From assembly GCA_016793635.1 (NCBI GenBank), contig JAEUMD010000019.1, forward strand, positions 62,001-126,000: 64,000 bases of DNA, given 5' to 3'. The notes beneath the pieces are model-generated. The model did no database searches. It was not told where the DNA came from and was given only the letters and a program-made list of their open reading frames with translations. Both the position numbers and the translations under genes were made by a program. This document shows, one piece after another, positions 41,871 through 52,130 of the stretch; position 1 is the first letter of the stretch, and every line of letters starts with the position of its first letter. Source of the stretch: Hyphomicrobiaceae bacterium (GTDB lineage Bacteria > Pseudomonadota > Alphaproteobacteria > Rhizobiales > Hyphomicrobiaceae).

Positions 41871-42302
41871 CTACGTTTTCGTTTTCTCTCCGATGTCGAT
41901 CTTCCGCACCACTCGCTCGGGCTCGTGACGCACGAGATCGATTTCGAGCAGTCCGTTGGTCAGCCCGGCCAACAGTACCTCGATGCCGTCGGCCAGCACG
42001 AACGTGCGCTGGAATTGGCGCGCCGCTATCCCACGATAGAGGAATTCCCGCGCCCGATCGTCGGACTGTTTGCCGCGCACCGTGAGCTGCTTATCCTCGA
42101 GCGCGATGTCGAGCTGATCGCGGGAAAACCCGGCGACCGCGAGGGTGATCCGCAGCAGATCGCTTTCCCCGTCGGACCGCGCGATGCGCTCGATGTTATA
42201 GGGCGGGTAACCATCGCCACCCTTGCTGGCCCTATCGATCAGGCGCTCGATCTCGTCGAAGCCGAGCAGCAGCGGGTTCGACAGCAGTGACATACGTGTC
42301 AT
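41871..42302 (-). CDS. Small heat shock protein, Hsp20/IbpA family
   Basis: 143 residues. The N-terminal LLSNPLLLGFDEIERLIDR motif and an alpha-crystallin domain (about 33-125, with YNIERI, LAVAGFSRDQLDIAL and GIAARQFQRTFVLADGI) place it in rhizobial-type sHSP class A. The C-terminal I-x-I oligomerisation motif is present as IDI. It is an ATP-independent holdase. Start codons at 42302 and 42293 are both possible. It is preceded by a long leader and a sigma-32-like promoter and is followed by the DUF1150 gene. Confidence 0.95.
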   Translation of the reverse strand: MTRMSLLSNPLLLGFDEIERLIDRASKGGDGYPPYNIERIARSDGESDLLRITLAVAGFSRDQLDIALEDKQLTVRGKQSDDRAREFLYRGIAARQFQRTFVLADGIEVLLAGLTNGLLEIDLVRHEPERVVRKIDIGEKTKT

Positions 42303-42448
42303 CGTCCAAAGCCCTTCAAAAGCGACTTCAGGGAGCCCCGCCCGCCGCGCCGGTCCGGAGGACCGACTGGTCGAGCGCTTGCTGCCGGCATTTCAGCCCG
42401 TACAGAACCGGAGCCCCCGGACGGGGCGCTCCAAAGCTCTCTCTTTCA
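42303..42448 (-). promoter_or_regulatory. Structured 5' leader of hsp20 (candidate ROSE-type RNA thermometer)
   Basis: About 145 bases separate the inferred transcription start from the hsp20 ATG. On the minus strand the leader folds into a hairpin GGAGCGCCCC-GTC-CGGGGGCTCC and a second GGTCC-TCC-GGACC. A weak A/U-rich region (AAGTCGCTTTTGAAGGG) precedes the GGACGATG start region. ROSE elements of alphaproteobacterial sHSP genes have this length and multi-hairpin layout, with the last hairpin masking the ribosome site. I cannot confirm the conserved ROSE core by eye. Confidence 0.45.
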
Positions 42449-42455
42449 ATCATCG

Positions 42456-42483
42456 ATATGGGTGAAAGGGGGCGGATTTCAAG
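42456..42483 (-). promoter_or_regulatory. Sigma-32 (RpoH) type promoter of hsp20
   Basis: On the minus strand CTTGAAA (42483-42477), a 14-base spacer and CCCATAT (42462-42456) match the E. coli sigma-32 consensus CTTGAAA / CCCCATNT closely. It faces the hsp20 gene and would start transcription near 42449. This supports heat-shock control of hsp20 and the DUF1150 gene. Confidence 0.8.
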
Positions 42484-42676
42484 CCGATCCACCGGCCACC
42501 CCGCCCCCATTGCGTTCGGCGCCCCACCGATGATGGCGCGGAAATACCAGGACAGAACATTTGGCCTCAGTTCCGCGCCAATTGAACGGTTGGAGTGTCA
42601 GCGGCTGCGGCCAGGGGGGCCGGGCCGGGGGGAAAACAGTCACTCCCGAGCGCATCTTCGCCTGAAAGACGAGAAC

Positions 42677-43384
42677 ATGGGTACCACTCATTCCACGCCG
42701 AACTTCGCCTCTAACCCCGGCCTGCATGCCGCTGCCGCACCCGCTCTGGCGCTGCTGGCCGGCCTCGGGCTCGCCACGGCACTTCTCACCGCCCCGGTTC
42801 ACGCGGGGGAAGCTGCCTCGATCACGTCCGGCGACATCGACCTCACCCCGGAGGAGAAGGCCGAGAAAGAGGCCCGCAAGGATTGCAAGGTGGCGATCTG
42901 CGCCGGGTTCCGCAACCCGGCCGCGGCACCGGCAGCGATCAACTGCTCGATCCCGAAATCCTGGCGCAAGGAACAGCTCGACAAGATGGTGTCGAAAGCC
43001 AAGGTTTCCTGGCCGTGGGGACCTGTCAAATGCAACGCCACCATTTCACTCGACCGCGACGCGCTGACCAAGGCGATGAGCGAGCCGAAAAGCGACCTGA
43101 CGCTTAAAACGCAGAGCGTTCTGTGCACCATCGCCAACGAAGGCAAGGAAGACACGAAGGTGAGCGTCGAGTTCGCCCCGACCGTCTCGTTCGAGGGCGG
43201 CAAGGCGGTGAAGGCCAAGATCAACTGGGGCAAGCTCGAGGCGCCGACGCTGGTGAAGGGCCTGATGTGGACGGCGACCGGAACCGACAACACGCTGAAC
43301 GTGCTCGAGTCCACGCTCGTCACCGACATCAACGACTTCATTGGCAAGAAGTGCGACGAGGTGAAGAGCGACTGGTCGAAATAA
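42677..43384 (+). CDS. Secreted Cys-containing protein, function unknown
   Basis: 235 residues from the ATG at 42677. A signal peptide ends near residue 43 (APVHAGEA). The mature part has six Cys (in CKVAIC, NCSIPKSW, KCNATIS, LCTIAN, KKCDE), which suggests disulfides in the periplasm. A Lys/Glu-rich segment follows the signal, and no known catalytic motif is seen. I recognise it only as resembling conserved hypothetical exported proteins of rhizobial genomes. DsbB encoded 2 kb away could serve its disulfides, but that link is inference. Confidence 0.8.
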   Translation: MGTTHSTPNFASNPGLHAAAAPALALLAGLGLATALLTAPVHAGEAASITSGDIDLTPEEKAEKEARKDCKVAICAGFRNPAAAPAAINCSIPKSWRKEQLDKMVSKAKVSWPWGPVKCNATISLDRDALTKAMSEPKSDLTLKTQSVLCTIANEGKEDTKVSVEFAPTVSFEGGKAVKAKINWGKLEAPTLVKGLMWTATGTDNTLNVLESTLVTDINDFIGKKCDEVKSDWSK

Positions 43385-43423
43385 CGGCCATTTGCGCACT
43401 CTTCCTCAGCGAGGCGTCGGATC

Positions 43424-43450
43424 AGATGGAAGCGCAGCGCGCTTCCATCT
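43424..43450. terminator. 12-bp perfect palindrome between converging genes
   Basis: AGATGGAAGCGC-AGC-GCGCTTCCATCT: a perfect 12-bp stem with a 3-base loop, 40 bases after the secreted-protein gene and 73 before the uup stop. It probably serves as a bidirectional terminator. Core and flank (CTCGACC) match the palindrome at 16818 and the start of the 70-bp repeats at 16911. Confidence 0.8.
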
Positions 43451-43522
43451 CGACCAATTTGGCCGGGGCGTAGAATGCGCGTCGGGTCATCACCGGGCGC
43501 ATCGCAACGCGCTGGCGCCGCC

Positions 43523-45361
<1,839 letters not shown>

Positions 45362-45482
45362 TGTCGTCCTGGCATTGCTGGAAAAGGCGCTCAGCTTTTA
45401 GGACGCCGGATGGGGCCTGAATAGCCCATGAGCGACCGGCCCGGCAACGTGCCGCGCTCGACGAGAGCCCGCCGAGGCCGGC

Positions 45483-46004
45483 TCACGAGAACTTGGACTG
45501 CACCGAGCGGAACGCCGCTTTGAGGGCCAGCGCAAAGAGCACGAGCGAGACGACCACGTTCCAGCCCGCGAACGAAAGGCCGAAAATGCGCAATTGTGCC
45601 ACGTCGCAGCGGACGACGTTCGTCGTCTTCAAGTCGTTCAACAGGCTGCCGGCCTTCGTCGAGATCGCCTGCTCGCCCGAGCATGTCGCCGGACCGGGCC
45701 AGAATTTCCACTCCGCACCGGCCTGATAGACACCGATGCCGGCGTTCGAGAGAAAAACCAGTGCGACGACGAAGAACAGCGCTGCCGCCGCGCGCGGATA
45801 GCCCGCGCTGAGCACCACCAGTGTCGCGAACACGCCCGGGATCGCGATGTAGTAGGGAATCCGCTGCAGGTAGCAGAGCTCGCAAGGTATGTAGCCGCCG
45901 ATATACTGGAAGCCGAAGGCCGCGAGAATGGAGGCGATCGCGCCCAGGAGGGCTAGCGCCCCGAAGTTGAACGCCGCCGCCTCGCCACTCGAACGTGCTT
46001 GCAT
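45483..46004 (-). CDS. Disulfide bond formation protein B (DsbB family)
   Basis: 173 residues with four membrane helices. The quinone-linked redox pair is C41/C44 in PCELCYLQR, and the second periplasmic pair is C108 (PATCSGE) and C133 (VVRCDV). It reoxidises a DsbA-type thiol oxidase using ubiquinone. No dsbA is adjacent. It lies between the YqaA-like gene and uup on the same strand. Confidence 0.9.
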   Translation of the reverse strand: MQARSSGEAAAFNFGALALLGAIASILAAFGFQYIGGYIPCELCYLQRIPYYIAIPGVFATLVVLSAGYPRAAAALFFVVALVFLSNAGIGVYQAGAEWKFWPGPATCSGEQAISTKAGSLLNDLKTTNVVRCDVAQLRIFGLSFAGWNVVVSLVLFALALKAAFRSVQSKFS

Positions 46005-46087
46005 GGGAGTTGATCCCCTCTTTCAGAACCTCCGCAGCGCGCATCGCGGACCACGCCCCACGGGCCGGCCACATGCCGCGCTCCGGC

Positions 46088-46699
46088 TCAGCAGGTGAAG
46101 AGTTGGCCCGAGCCGGCGAGCCATTTGAGCGCGAAGTAGAGACCGATCAGCGCCGCCGCCGCAATGCCGGCAATCAATCCCAGCCGCTTCTCGATGAATG
46201 CCTTGATCGGCTCGCCGTAGCGCCGGAGCGCCCAGGCGAGGGCATAGAAGCGCGCACCACGGAAGATGATGCACGAGATGATGAAGAAGGCGAGGCCGAC
46301 CTGTATGACGCCCGAGAGAATGGTGACGACCTTGATGGGCGGCAAGTGGGAAAGACCCGACGTCACCAGCAGCAGCATGGTCGTCTCGCGGCCGGCGCAT
46401 GCGCGCAACCGTTCGAAATCGTCGAGCTTGCCGTAGAACTCGAGCGCCGGCTTGGCGATGGCGTCGAAGGCGTAAGCACCGAGTAGGTAACCGGCGATGC
46501 CGCCGAGCGTCGAGGCAATGGTCGCGATCAAGGCATAGCGATATGCGCGCTCAGGACGGGCGAGCGCCATCGGCAGGAACAGCACATCGGCGGGTACGAG
46601 AAACACCGAGCTTTCGATGAAAGCGATCACGCCGAGCCACGTCTCCGCAGTTTTGCGCGCGGCGAGCGACAGCGTCCAATCGTACATTCGGCGTAGCAT
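46088..46699 (-). CDS. YqaA-family membrane protein (VTT/DedA-like)
   Basis: 203 residues from the ATG at 46699. About four or five membrane helices, with the DedA/VTT signature region FIESSVFLVPADVLFLPMALARP near the start and GGIAGYLLGAYAFD. YqaA-type members are a compact branch of the DedA superfamily implicated in lipid scrambling and envelope homeostasis. It is encoded 83 bases ahead of dsbB and may be cotranscribed. Confidence 0.88.
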   Translation of the reverse strand: MLRRMYDWTLSLAARKTAETWLGVIAFIESSVFLVPADVLFLPMALARPERAYRYALIATIASTLGGIAGYLLGAYAFDAIAKPALEFYGKLDDFERLRACAGRETTMLLLVTSGLSHLPPIKVVTILSGVIQVGLAFFIISCIIFRGARFYALAWALRRYGEPIKAFIEKRLGLIAGIAAAALIGLYFALKWLAGSGQLFTC

Positions 46700-46730
46700 C
46701 GGGAGTTCTCTTTCCGCATTGGTTCGTGGG

Positions 46731-47951
46731 TCAGGCAGGACTGAGCGCCGGGGCCGTCCGGCCTCCATTCAGTTTCGCAAAGCTTGACGACAGCTCACTC
46801 ACCACCCAGTCGAGCACCAGGCTGCCATCGCGCGTGGTTCTCAGGCGGCCCTCCGGCCCGCGCGGCGCGATCAAACCAGCCGCTTCGAGCCGGGCGAGAG
46901 CGTCGGCGGAGGGCGCGTGGCCGGTCAACTCTGCTAGACGCCGGAGATCCAGGCCCTCGCCGATCCGCAGCCCCATCAACAGCATCTCGTCTGCAACCTC
47001 CGCCGCGGAGAGTTCCACGAGATCGTTGAAGCCGTGACCGCCGGCTTCTACCGCTGCGAGCCAAGCCTCTGGACTCCTGAGCGTGCTTGTCGCGAGGCGC
47101 ACGCCGTCGCTGGCGCGGACCAGCCGGCCGTGCGCCCCAGCGCCGACGCCCGCATAGGCGCCGTAGCGCCAGTAGAGCAGGTTGTGGCGGCTCTCCTCGC
47201 CGGGGCGGGCGTGGTTCGATATCTCGTAGGCCGGCAGCCCGTGCGCCTGCGTGATGTCCTGCGTAATGTCGTAGAGGGCGCGCGCCGCTTCCGGGTCAGG
47301 TGTCACCAGCTTTCCAGCCTTATGCAGGCTGGCGAACGGCGTGTCCGGCTCGATGGTGAGCTGATAGAGCGAAAGATGATCGCCAGCGAGCGCGAGCGCT
47401 TCGCCGAGCTCGTCGCGCCAATCGTGGGCGGACTGGCCGGGGCGCGCATAGATGAGGTCGAACGAGTAGCGCTCGAACGTACGCCGCGCGATGGCGATGG
47501 CGGCTTTCGCCTCGTCGACCGAGTGGATGCGGCCGAGCCGTCTGAGTTCAGCGTCGCGCAAGGACTGCACGCCGAGCGAAACGCGGTTGACGCCGGCCGC
47601 ACGGTAGCCGGCGAAGCGACCGGCCTCGACGCTGCCCGGATTAGCTTCGAGTGTGATCTCGGCGCCAGGGGCAATGCTCCAAAGGCGCGCGATGTGTTCC
47701 AGAATTCCAGCGACGGTCGAAGGCTGCATCAGCGAGGGCGTACCGCCACCGAGAAAGATGCTCGATACACTTTGTCCACGCCCGGTAATGGCGGCGACGG
47801 AATCGAGTTCGCGCCTGTAGGCGGCGAGGTAACGCGCGTCGTCGGTCGGCTTGAAGCGGACGTGGCTGTTGAAGTCGCAATACGGGCATTTCTGCGCGCA
47901 GAACGGCCAATGCACGTAGACGCCGAAGCCCGGCTCGTTGACGATGCTCAT
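46731..47951 (-). CDS. hemW: Heme chaperone HemW (coproporphyrinogen III oxidase-like radical SAM)
   Basis: 406 residues. The radical SAM motif C-x3-C-x2-C is C18, C22 and C25 in PFCAQKCPYCDFNSH. The opening GVYVHWPFC and the absence of the N-terminal extension with an added Cys seen in true HemN make HemW the better call. The HemN_C domain follows. It begins right after the rdgB stop, the classical rph-rdgB-hemW order. Confidence 0.94.
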   Translation of the reverse strand: MSIVNEPGFGVYVHWPFCAQKCPYCDFNSHVRFKPTDDARYLAAYRRELDSVAAITGRGQSVSSIFLGGGTPSLMQPSTVAGILEHIARLWSIAPGAEITLEANPGSVEAGRFAGYRAAGVNRVSLGVQSLRDAELRRLGRIHSVDEAKAAIAIARRTFERYSFDLIYARPGQSAHDWRDELGEALALAGDHLSLYQLTIEPDTPFASLHKAGKLVTPDPEAARALYDITQDITQAHGLPAYEISNHARPGEESRHNLLYWRYGAYAGVGAGAHGRLVRASDGVRLATSTLRSPEAWLAAVEAGGHGFNDLVELSAAEVADEMLLMGLRIGEGLDLRRLAELTGHAPSADALARLEAAGLIAPRGPEGRLRTTRDGSLVLDWVVSELSSSFAKLNGGRTAPALSPA

Positions 47952-48848
47952 TCAGGCTCCGTCTGGGCGGCGTGCGGCAAGGCCACTTGCCGCGAGCAGC
48001 ATTTTCGCCACGAGGCGCCAGCGCGTCTCATCTTCGGCCGCGTCATCGCCCAACCATGCCGCCGCGCGGCGCAGTGCTTCGGCAAATGCCGCTCCCTCGC
48101 CCGCATCGTTCTCCACCTTCTCGCCGAGATTGGCGACGAAGCGGATCAGCTCCGCACGCGTCGAGAGATTGGCAGCCGCCGCGGCAAGCCCGGCAATGTC
48201 ACCTTGCCCCTCGGCTTGGGCGTCCGGCTCGATGCCGTCGAGCATCGCCGACTTGAACTGCTGAAATGCGCGAGTTCGGTGCGAGATTGCATATTTCTCC
48301 GCCGGCTGCATCTCGCCGAACGTCTCCGTGGCGCCATCGCGCACGAACATCGGATCGTAGCCGAAGCCGTTGCCCCCGCGCGGTGGCCAGACGAGATGAC
48401 CGTCGACGCGGCCCTCGAAAATCTCTGCCGTGCCGTCTGGCCATGCAAGGCAGAGTACGGAAATGAAATTAGCTCGCGGCGGTGATTTATCGTCCCAACC
48501 ACCCGCGGCCTCGATCTCGCCCTTCACGCGCGCCATGGCAATGGAGAAGTCCTTTTTCGGTCCGGCCCAGCGCGCCGAGTAGATGCCGGGCGCACCGCCC
48601 AGTACTGCGACCTCGAGCCCTGAATCGTCGGCAAGCGCCGGCAGGCCCGATGCCGATGCCGCCGCCACCGCCTTCAAGCGCGCGTTGCCGGCGAACGTCG
48701 TCTCCGTCTCCTCGGGCTCCGGCAGGCCAAGATCGCGGGCAGAGACCGCAGCCATGCGATACGGCGCGATGAGCTGATGAATTTCCCAAACCTTGCCGGG
48801 ATTGTGGCTGGCGACGACGAGGCGGGTGCCCGGCGCGAGCTTCCTCAT
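47952..48848 (-). CDS. rdgB: dITP/XTP pyrophosphatase RdgB with C-terminal extension
   Basis: 298 residues from the ATG at 48848. Residues 1-210 are a complete Ham1/RdgB domain: [29 protein letters not shown] and [11 protein letters not shown]. It hydrolyses dITP/XTP to monophosphates, cleansing the nucleotide pool. Residues about 211-298 are an extra helical segment with no sign of frameshift; RdgB normally ends near 200-220. The first bases overlap the VOC gene by 4, and hemW begins immediately after the stop. The open frame back to 49148 crosses the VOC gene and is rejected. Confidence 0.92.
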   Translation of the reverse strand: MRKLAPGTRLVVASHNPGKVWEIHQLIAPYRMAAVSARDLGLPEPEETETTFAGNARLKAVAAASASGLPALADDSGLEVAVLGGAPGIYSARWAGPKKDFSIAMARVKGEIEAAGGWDDKSPPRANFISVLCLAWPDGTAEIFEGRVDGHLVWPPRGGNGFGYDPMFVRDGATETFGEMQPAEKYAISHRTRAFQQFKSAMLDGIEPDAQAEGQGDIAGLAAAAANLSTRAELIRFVANLGEKVENDAGEGAAFAEALRRAAAWLGDDAAEDETRWRLVAKMLLAASGLAARRPDGA

Positions 48849-49306
48849 TTCTCGATTCCCCAAATGCGCGGTTCCGCGAATTCCAGACAGTTGCCCGCGG
48901 GATCGCGGAAATAGATCGAGCGCCCGCCCGTCTCGCCAGCCGGCGCGGGCCAGTTGAAATCCGCCTCGATGGCAATCCCCCGCGCTTCGAGACGAGACTT
49001 CCAGGCGTCGATCTCGCTGGCGCCCGAGGCGAAACACACATGCCCTGGCCCGAAGGCGCCATGTGGTGGAACCGGCAGTTTCGCTCCCTCCGGCATCGGC
49101 ACTTGCGTTGCCTTCGGATTGAAGATCAGCAGCATCTGATCGCCGCAACGGTAGAAAACCTGCCGGCCGGCACTACGGGCATAGACCTCGAAACCAAGTA
49201 CGCCCGAATAGAACGCTTCGGCCGCCTCGAGGTCCTCGGCATACAGGACGGTTTCGAGGATTGCCGTCGGAGACGGCGATTTCTGGCCGCCGGTCGCGCC
49301 CATCAC
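48845..49306 (-). CDS. VOC superfamily protein (glyoxalase/bleomycin resistance type)
   Basis: 153 residues forming one vicinal-oxygen-chelate unit pair: [26 protein letters not shown] at the start, [10 protein letters not shown] in the middle and [19 protein letters not shown] at the end, with likely metal ligands in the His and Glu of GHVCF and LEFAEP. The substrate is unknown. It is inserted between rph and rdgB and overlaps rdgB by 4 bases. Its start (49306) has an adjacent second ATG at 49303. Confidence 0.88.
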   Translation of the reverse strand: MMGATGGQKSPSPTAILETVLYAEDLEAAEAFYSGVLGFEVYARSAGRQVFYRCGDQMLLIFNPKATQVPMPEGAKLPVPPHGAFGPGHVCFASGASEIDAWKSRLEARGIAIEADFNWPAPAGETGGRSIYFRDPAGNCLEFAEPRIWGIEK

Positions 49307-49382
49307 CGCGCCCCCGCCGTCTGCTCGGCGAAACGTGGTTTCCGATGGCGCTGCTGCACGGACATCCGCGGCTTCCCTGCGT

Positions 49383-50096
49383 TTAACCGACGGTCAGCTT
49401 CTGCAGGCTGGCAAGCTCGGCGATGCCCTTTTTCGCGAGCAGCATGAGCTGGTCGAAGCTTTCCTGGCTGAACGGGACGGTTTCGGCGGTGCCCTGCACC
49501 TCGACGATTCCGCCCGATCCGGTCATGACGAAATTCGCATCCGCGTCGGCGTTGCTGTCCTCGGCGTAGTCGAGATCGAGAACCGGTTTGCCGCCGTAGA
49601 TGCCGGCGGAGACGGCCGCGACCGAATCTCTCAGCACACCGTCCTTCACCATGTCGCGCATCTTCATCCACGCAATACAATCGTAAAGGGCGACCCAGGC
49701 GCCGGTGATCGCCGCGGTGCGCGTGCCGCCGTCGGCCTGGATCACGTCGCAGTCGACCGTGATCTGCCGCTCGCCGAGCTTCGGCAGATCGACGACGGCG
49801 CGCAGTGCTCGCCCGATCAGACGCTGAATCTCCTGGGTGCGGCCCGAGGCATGGCCAACCGTCACCTCGCGCCGCGTCCTGTCGGAGGTGGCGCGCGGCA
49901 GCATGGAATATTCCGCCGTCACCCAGCCCCGCTGCTGGCCCTTCAGCCACGGCGGCACGCGCTCCTCGAGGCTCGCTGTGCACAGAACGTGCGTGTTGCC
50001 GAATTTGATGAGGCAGGAGCCTTCCGCGTGCATCGAGACCGCGCGCTCGATGGAGACGCGGCGAAGCTCGTCGGGCTGGCGTTTGGAGGGGCGCAT
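49383..50096 (-). CDS. rph: Ribonuclease PH
   Basis: 237 residues, full length. [19 protein letters not shown] is the standard RNase PH start, with [25 protein letters not shown] carrying the phosphorolytic site and the C-terminal [12 protein letters not shown] helix. It trims tRNA 3' ends by phosphorolysis. It heads the rph-VOC-rdgB-hemW unit and is divergent from the SEC-C remnant and hrcA. Confidence 0.97.
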   Translation of the reverse strand: MRPSKRQPDELRRVSIERAVSMHAEGSCLIKFGNTHVLCTASLEERVPPWLKGQQRGWVTAEYSMLPRATSDRTRREVTVGHASGRTQEIQRLIGRALRAVVDLPKLGERQITVDCDVIQADGGTRTAAITGAWVALYDCIAWMKMRDMVKDGVLRDSVAAVSAGIYGGKPVLDLDYAEDSNADADANFVMTGSGGIVEVQGTAETVPFSQESFDQLMLLAKKGIAELASLQKLTVG

Positions 50097-50408
50097 GGGT
50101 GATCCGCTCTTTTTTCGATGAGATGGAACCCTATAGACCCGGTGGCAGAGAGATTGAACAGCTATCTCGGCTGTTGACCGGGGAAACCCTCCGCCAGTGC
50201 CGGCATTGCCCCGACCTGGCCACGGTGGTAGAGCGACGCCCCGTCAGGGGGGTCCCAAGCGGTTCCACTGATGCTCTTGAGCCCACCGCCCGTCCCAATC
50301 CCGGACGGAGCCACGCGACATGGGAGGTTACCATGCCCCGCAATAGGCTGATGCCACCCGGCGCAGATTCTCGAGCCTGGTTTTGAGGACCACGCGTCGA
50401 TCGAAACG
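50097..50408. other. Divergent intergenic region upstream of rph
   Basis: About 312 bases between rph (minus) and the SEC-C remnant (plus). It should contain the rph promoter; I cannot assign one confidently and see no ORF with coding character. Confidence 0.5.
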
Positions 50409-50633
50409 ATGAGCAAGCGCCGCCGCTCGTATCCTTCGGAATCGCGGGTCAAAACCGGCGATCGCATCGTTCACGGGCATGTCGAGCTATCGGAAAAGCT
50501 CGGGCGGAACGATCCTTGCCCCTGCGGCTCTGGGCCCCTGCGGCTCTGGAAAGAGATTTCAAGCGCTGTTGCCTCTCCAAGGGCGGTCACGACGGCTCTC
50601 AGCGCCACCACTACTTTCAGGGACCGGGATTAG
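50409..50633 (+). pseudogene. Frameshifted SEC-C zinc-binding-motif small protein
   Basis: The reading frame starts [21 protein letters not shown] and reaches [13 protein letters not shown], the first half of a SEC-C motif. A perfect 16-bp tandem duplication (50518-50533 and 50534-50549) then throws the frame. The second half, [10 protein letters not shown], is found a few codons on in a different frame (about 50558-50584). Removing one duplication copy restores CPCGSGKRF, but one extra base near 50557-50560 still has to go to reach KRCCL. As written the frame runs on to a 74-residue product lacking the second Cys pair. It may be a true pseudogene or contain sequencing errors. Confidence 0.75.
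50518..50549 (+). repeat. 16-bp perfect tandem duplication inside the SEC-C gene
   Basis: GCCCCTGCGGCTCTGG is present twice in direct succession, duplicating the codons of the PCGSG motif and shifting the frame. Confidence 0.95.
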
Positions 50634-50675
50634 GTCCCGTCCAGGTTGTAGAGGCGCTCGCTCGATCACCGTCCA

Positions 50676-50717
50676 AAGGCGCGATCACGCTGTTCATCGA
50701 AAGCATGATCGCGCCTT
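50676..50717. terminator. 12-bp perfect hairpin between the SEC-C remnant and hrcA
   Basis: AAGGCGCGATCA (50676-50687) pairs with TGATCGCGCCTT (50706-50717), with an 18-base loop. It lies 111 bases before hrcA. It resembles a terminator for the upstream gene; the T-run is only two bases. Confidence 0.7.
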
Positions 50718-50767
50718 GAACTCATGATCGCCTGTCGCCGCCGAAACGCCGTACCAGACGGAGACGT

Positions 50768-50797
50768 TTGACGCCGACCCGGCCCCATCCCTAGATT
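50768..50797 (+). promoter_or_regulatory. Possible sigma-70 promoter for hrcA
   Basis: TTGACG (50768-50773), an 18-base spacer and TAGATT (50792-50797) lie 31 bases before the hrcA ATG. No CIRCE inverted repeat (TTAGCACTC-N9-GAGTGCTAA) is present, so autorepression by HrcA is not supported here. Confidence 0.35.
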
Positions 50798-50827
50798 TGC
50801 CGGGAACAACCGGGCAGACCCACGATT

Positions 50828-51889
50828 ATGAGCGAAGCACGATCCCAGATCGGCAAGTTGAACGATCGATCGCGCGCCATCATGCGCCACATCGTCGAGA
50901 GCTATCTTGCGACCGGCGAGCCGGTCGGCTCGCGCAATTTGTCGCGCGTGCTGCCGATGGCGCTTTCCCCGGCCTCGATCCGCAACGTGATGTCGGACCT
51001 CGAGCACCTCGGCCTCATCTTTTCGCCCCACACCTCTGCCGGCCGGATACCAACGCAAACGGGGCTGCGCATGTTCGTCGACGGCCTGCTGGAGGTCGGT
51101 GACCTCACCGCCGACGAGCGCCGCCAGATCGAGGCGCAGATCGCCGCCGGCCAGGCCACATCCATCGACTCGGTCCTGGCCGAGGCAAGCAACATGATCT
51201 CCGGCCTCTCGCATTGCGCCGGCCTCGTCCTCGCCGAGAAGCAGGTGAGCCGCCTCAAGCACATCGAATTCGTGCCGCTCGAGCCGGAGAAGGCGCTCGT
51301 CATCCTGGTGGGCGACGACCAGAGCATCGAAAACCGCGTCGTCGCCATTCCTTCAGGCACCACGCCGTCTTCGCTCCAGGAGGCGGCGAACTTCCTCAAC
51401 GCGCACATTCGCGGTCTCACCATTCGCGAAGCGCACGAGCGCATCGAGCAGCAACTGAAGCTCGCGCGCGACGAACTCGACGCGCTGACGCAAAAGGCGA
51501 TCAAGGCCGGCCTCGCGGAATGGTCGGGCGCACTCGACGACCGCCGCAGCCTGATCGTGCGCGGGCAATCGAATCTACTGAAAGATGTATCGGCAGCGAG
51601 CGATCTCGACCGTATCCGCCAGCTCTTCGACGATCTCGAATCGAAGCGCGAGATGGTGCAGCTCCTCAAGCTTGCCGACCACGCACAGGGGGTTCGCATC
51701 TTCATCGGCTCGGAGAACACGTTGTTCTCGTTATCGGGCTCTTCGCTGGTGGTGGCGCCGTTCCACGATTCCAATCGCAAAGTGGTGGGCGTGCTCGGCA
51801 TCATCGGCCCGACCCGCATCAACTACGCGCGAATCATCCCAATGGTCGATTACACGGCGCGGCTGGTCGGGCGCGTGCTGACGCGCTGA
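50828..51889 (+). CDS. hrcA: Heat-inducible transcription repressor HrcA
   Basis: 353 residues. The N-terminal winged helix (about 10-85) includes [23 protein letters not shown] and [30 protein letters not shown], highly typical of HrcA. A GAF-like dimerisation domain and insertion follow, ending [24 protein letters not shown]. It represses groESL/dnaK-type operons through CIRCE and depends on GroEL. It is followed by grpE after 241 bases, and rph diverges upstream, the usual alphaproteobacterial order. Confidence 0.97.
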   Translation: MSEARSQIGKLNDRSRAIMRHIVESYLATGEPVGSRNLSRVLPMALSPASIRNVMSDLEHLGLIFSPHTSAGRIPTQTGLRMFVDGLLEVGDLTADERRQIEAQIAAGQATSIDSVLAEASNMISGLSHCAGLVLAEKQVSRLKHIEFVPLEPEKALVILVGDDQSIENRVVAIPSGTTPSSLQEAANFLNAHIRGLTIREAHERIEQQLKLARDELDALTQKAIKAGLAEWSGALDDRRSLIVRGQSNLLKDVSAASDLDRIRQLFDDLESKREMVQLLKLADHAQGVRIFIGSENTLFSLSGSSLVVAPFHDSNRKVVGVLGIIGPTRINYARIIPMVDYTARLVGRVLTR

Positions 51890-52130
51890 TTCCCGGGCAT
51901 CCCACGCCGGACCGCCACATTCTGGCCGGCGGCCCGCGTCAGCTTGAACGTCTTGATTTTTTCCGGCGTCCGGCCGATATGCGGGACGACAAAAACTTCA
52001 ACCGATATCGCGCCCGCTCACCGGCCGGCCTGGATCTTTTCACCAGCGCCGAAACCCGACCTCGTTGAAGCGTCGATCGAGGCAAAGAGCGGTGGCGGCG
52101 GCGAGCTGCCTCAACGGCAACGGAGCGATC

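Noticed and set aside
50720-50827. CIRCE operator upstream of hrcA
   Set aside because: I looked for TTAGCACTC-N9-GAGTGCTAA and found no match.
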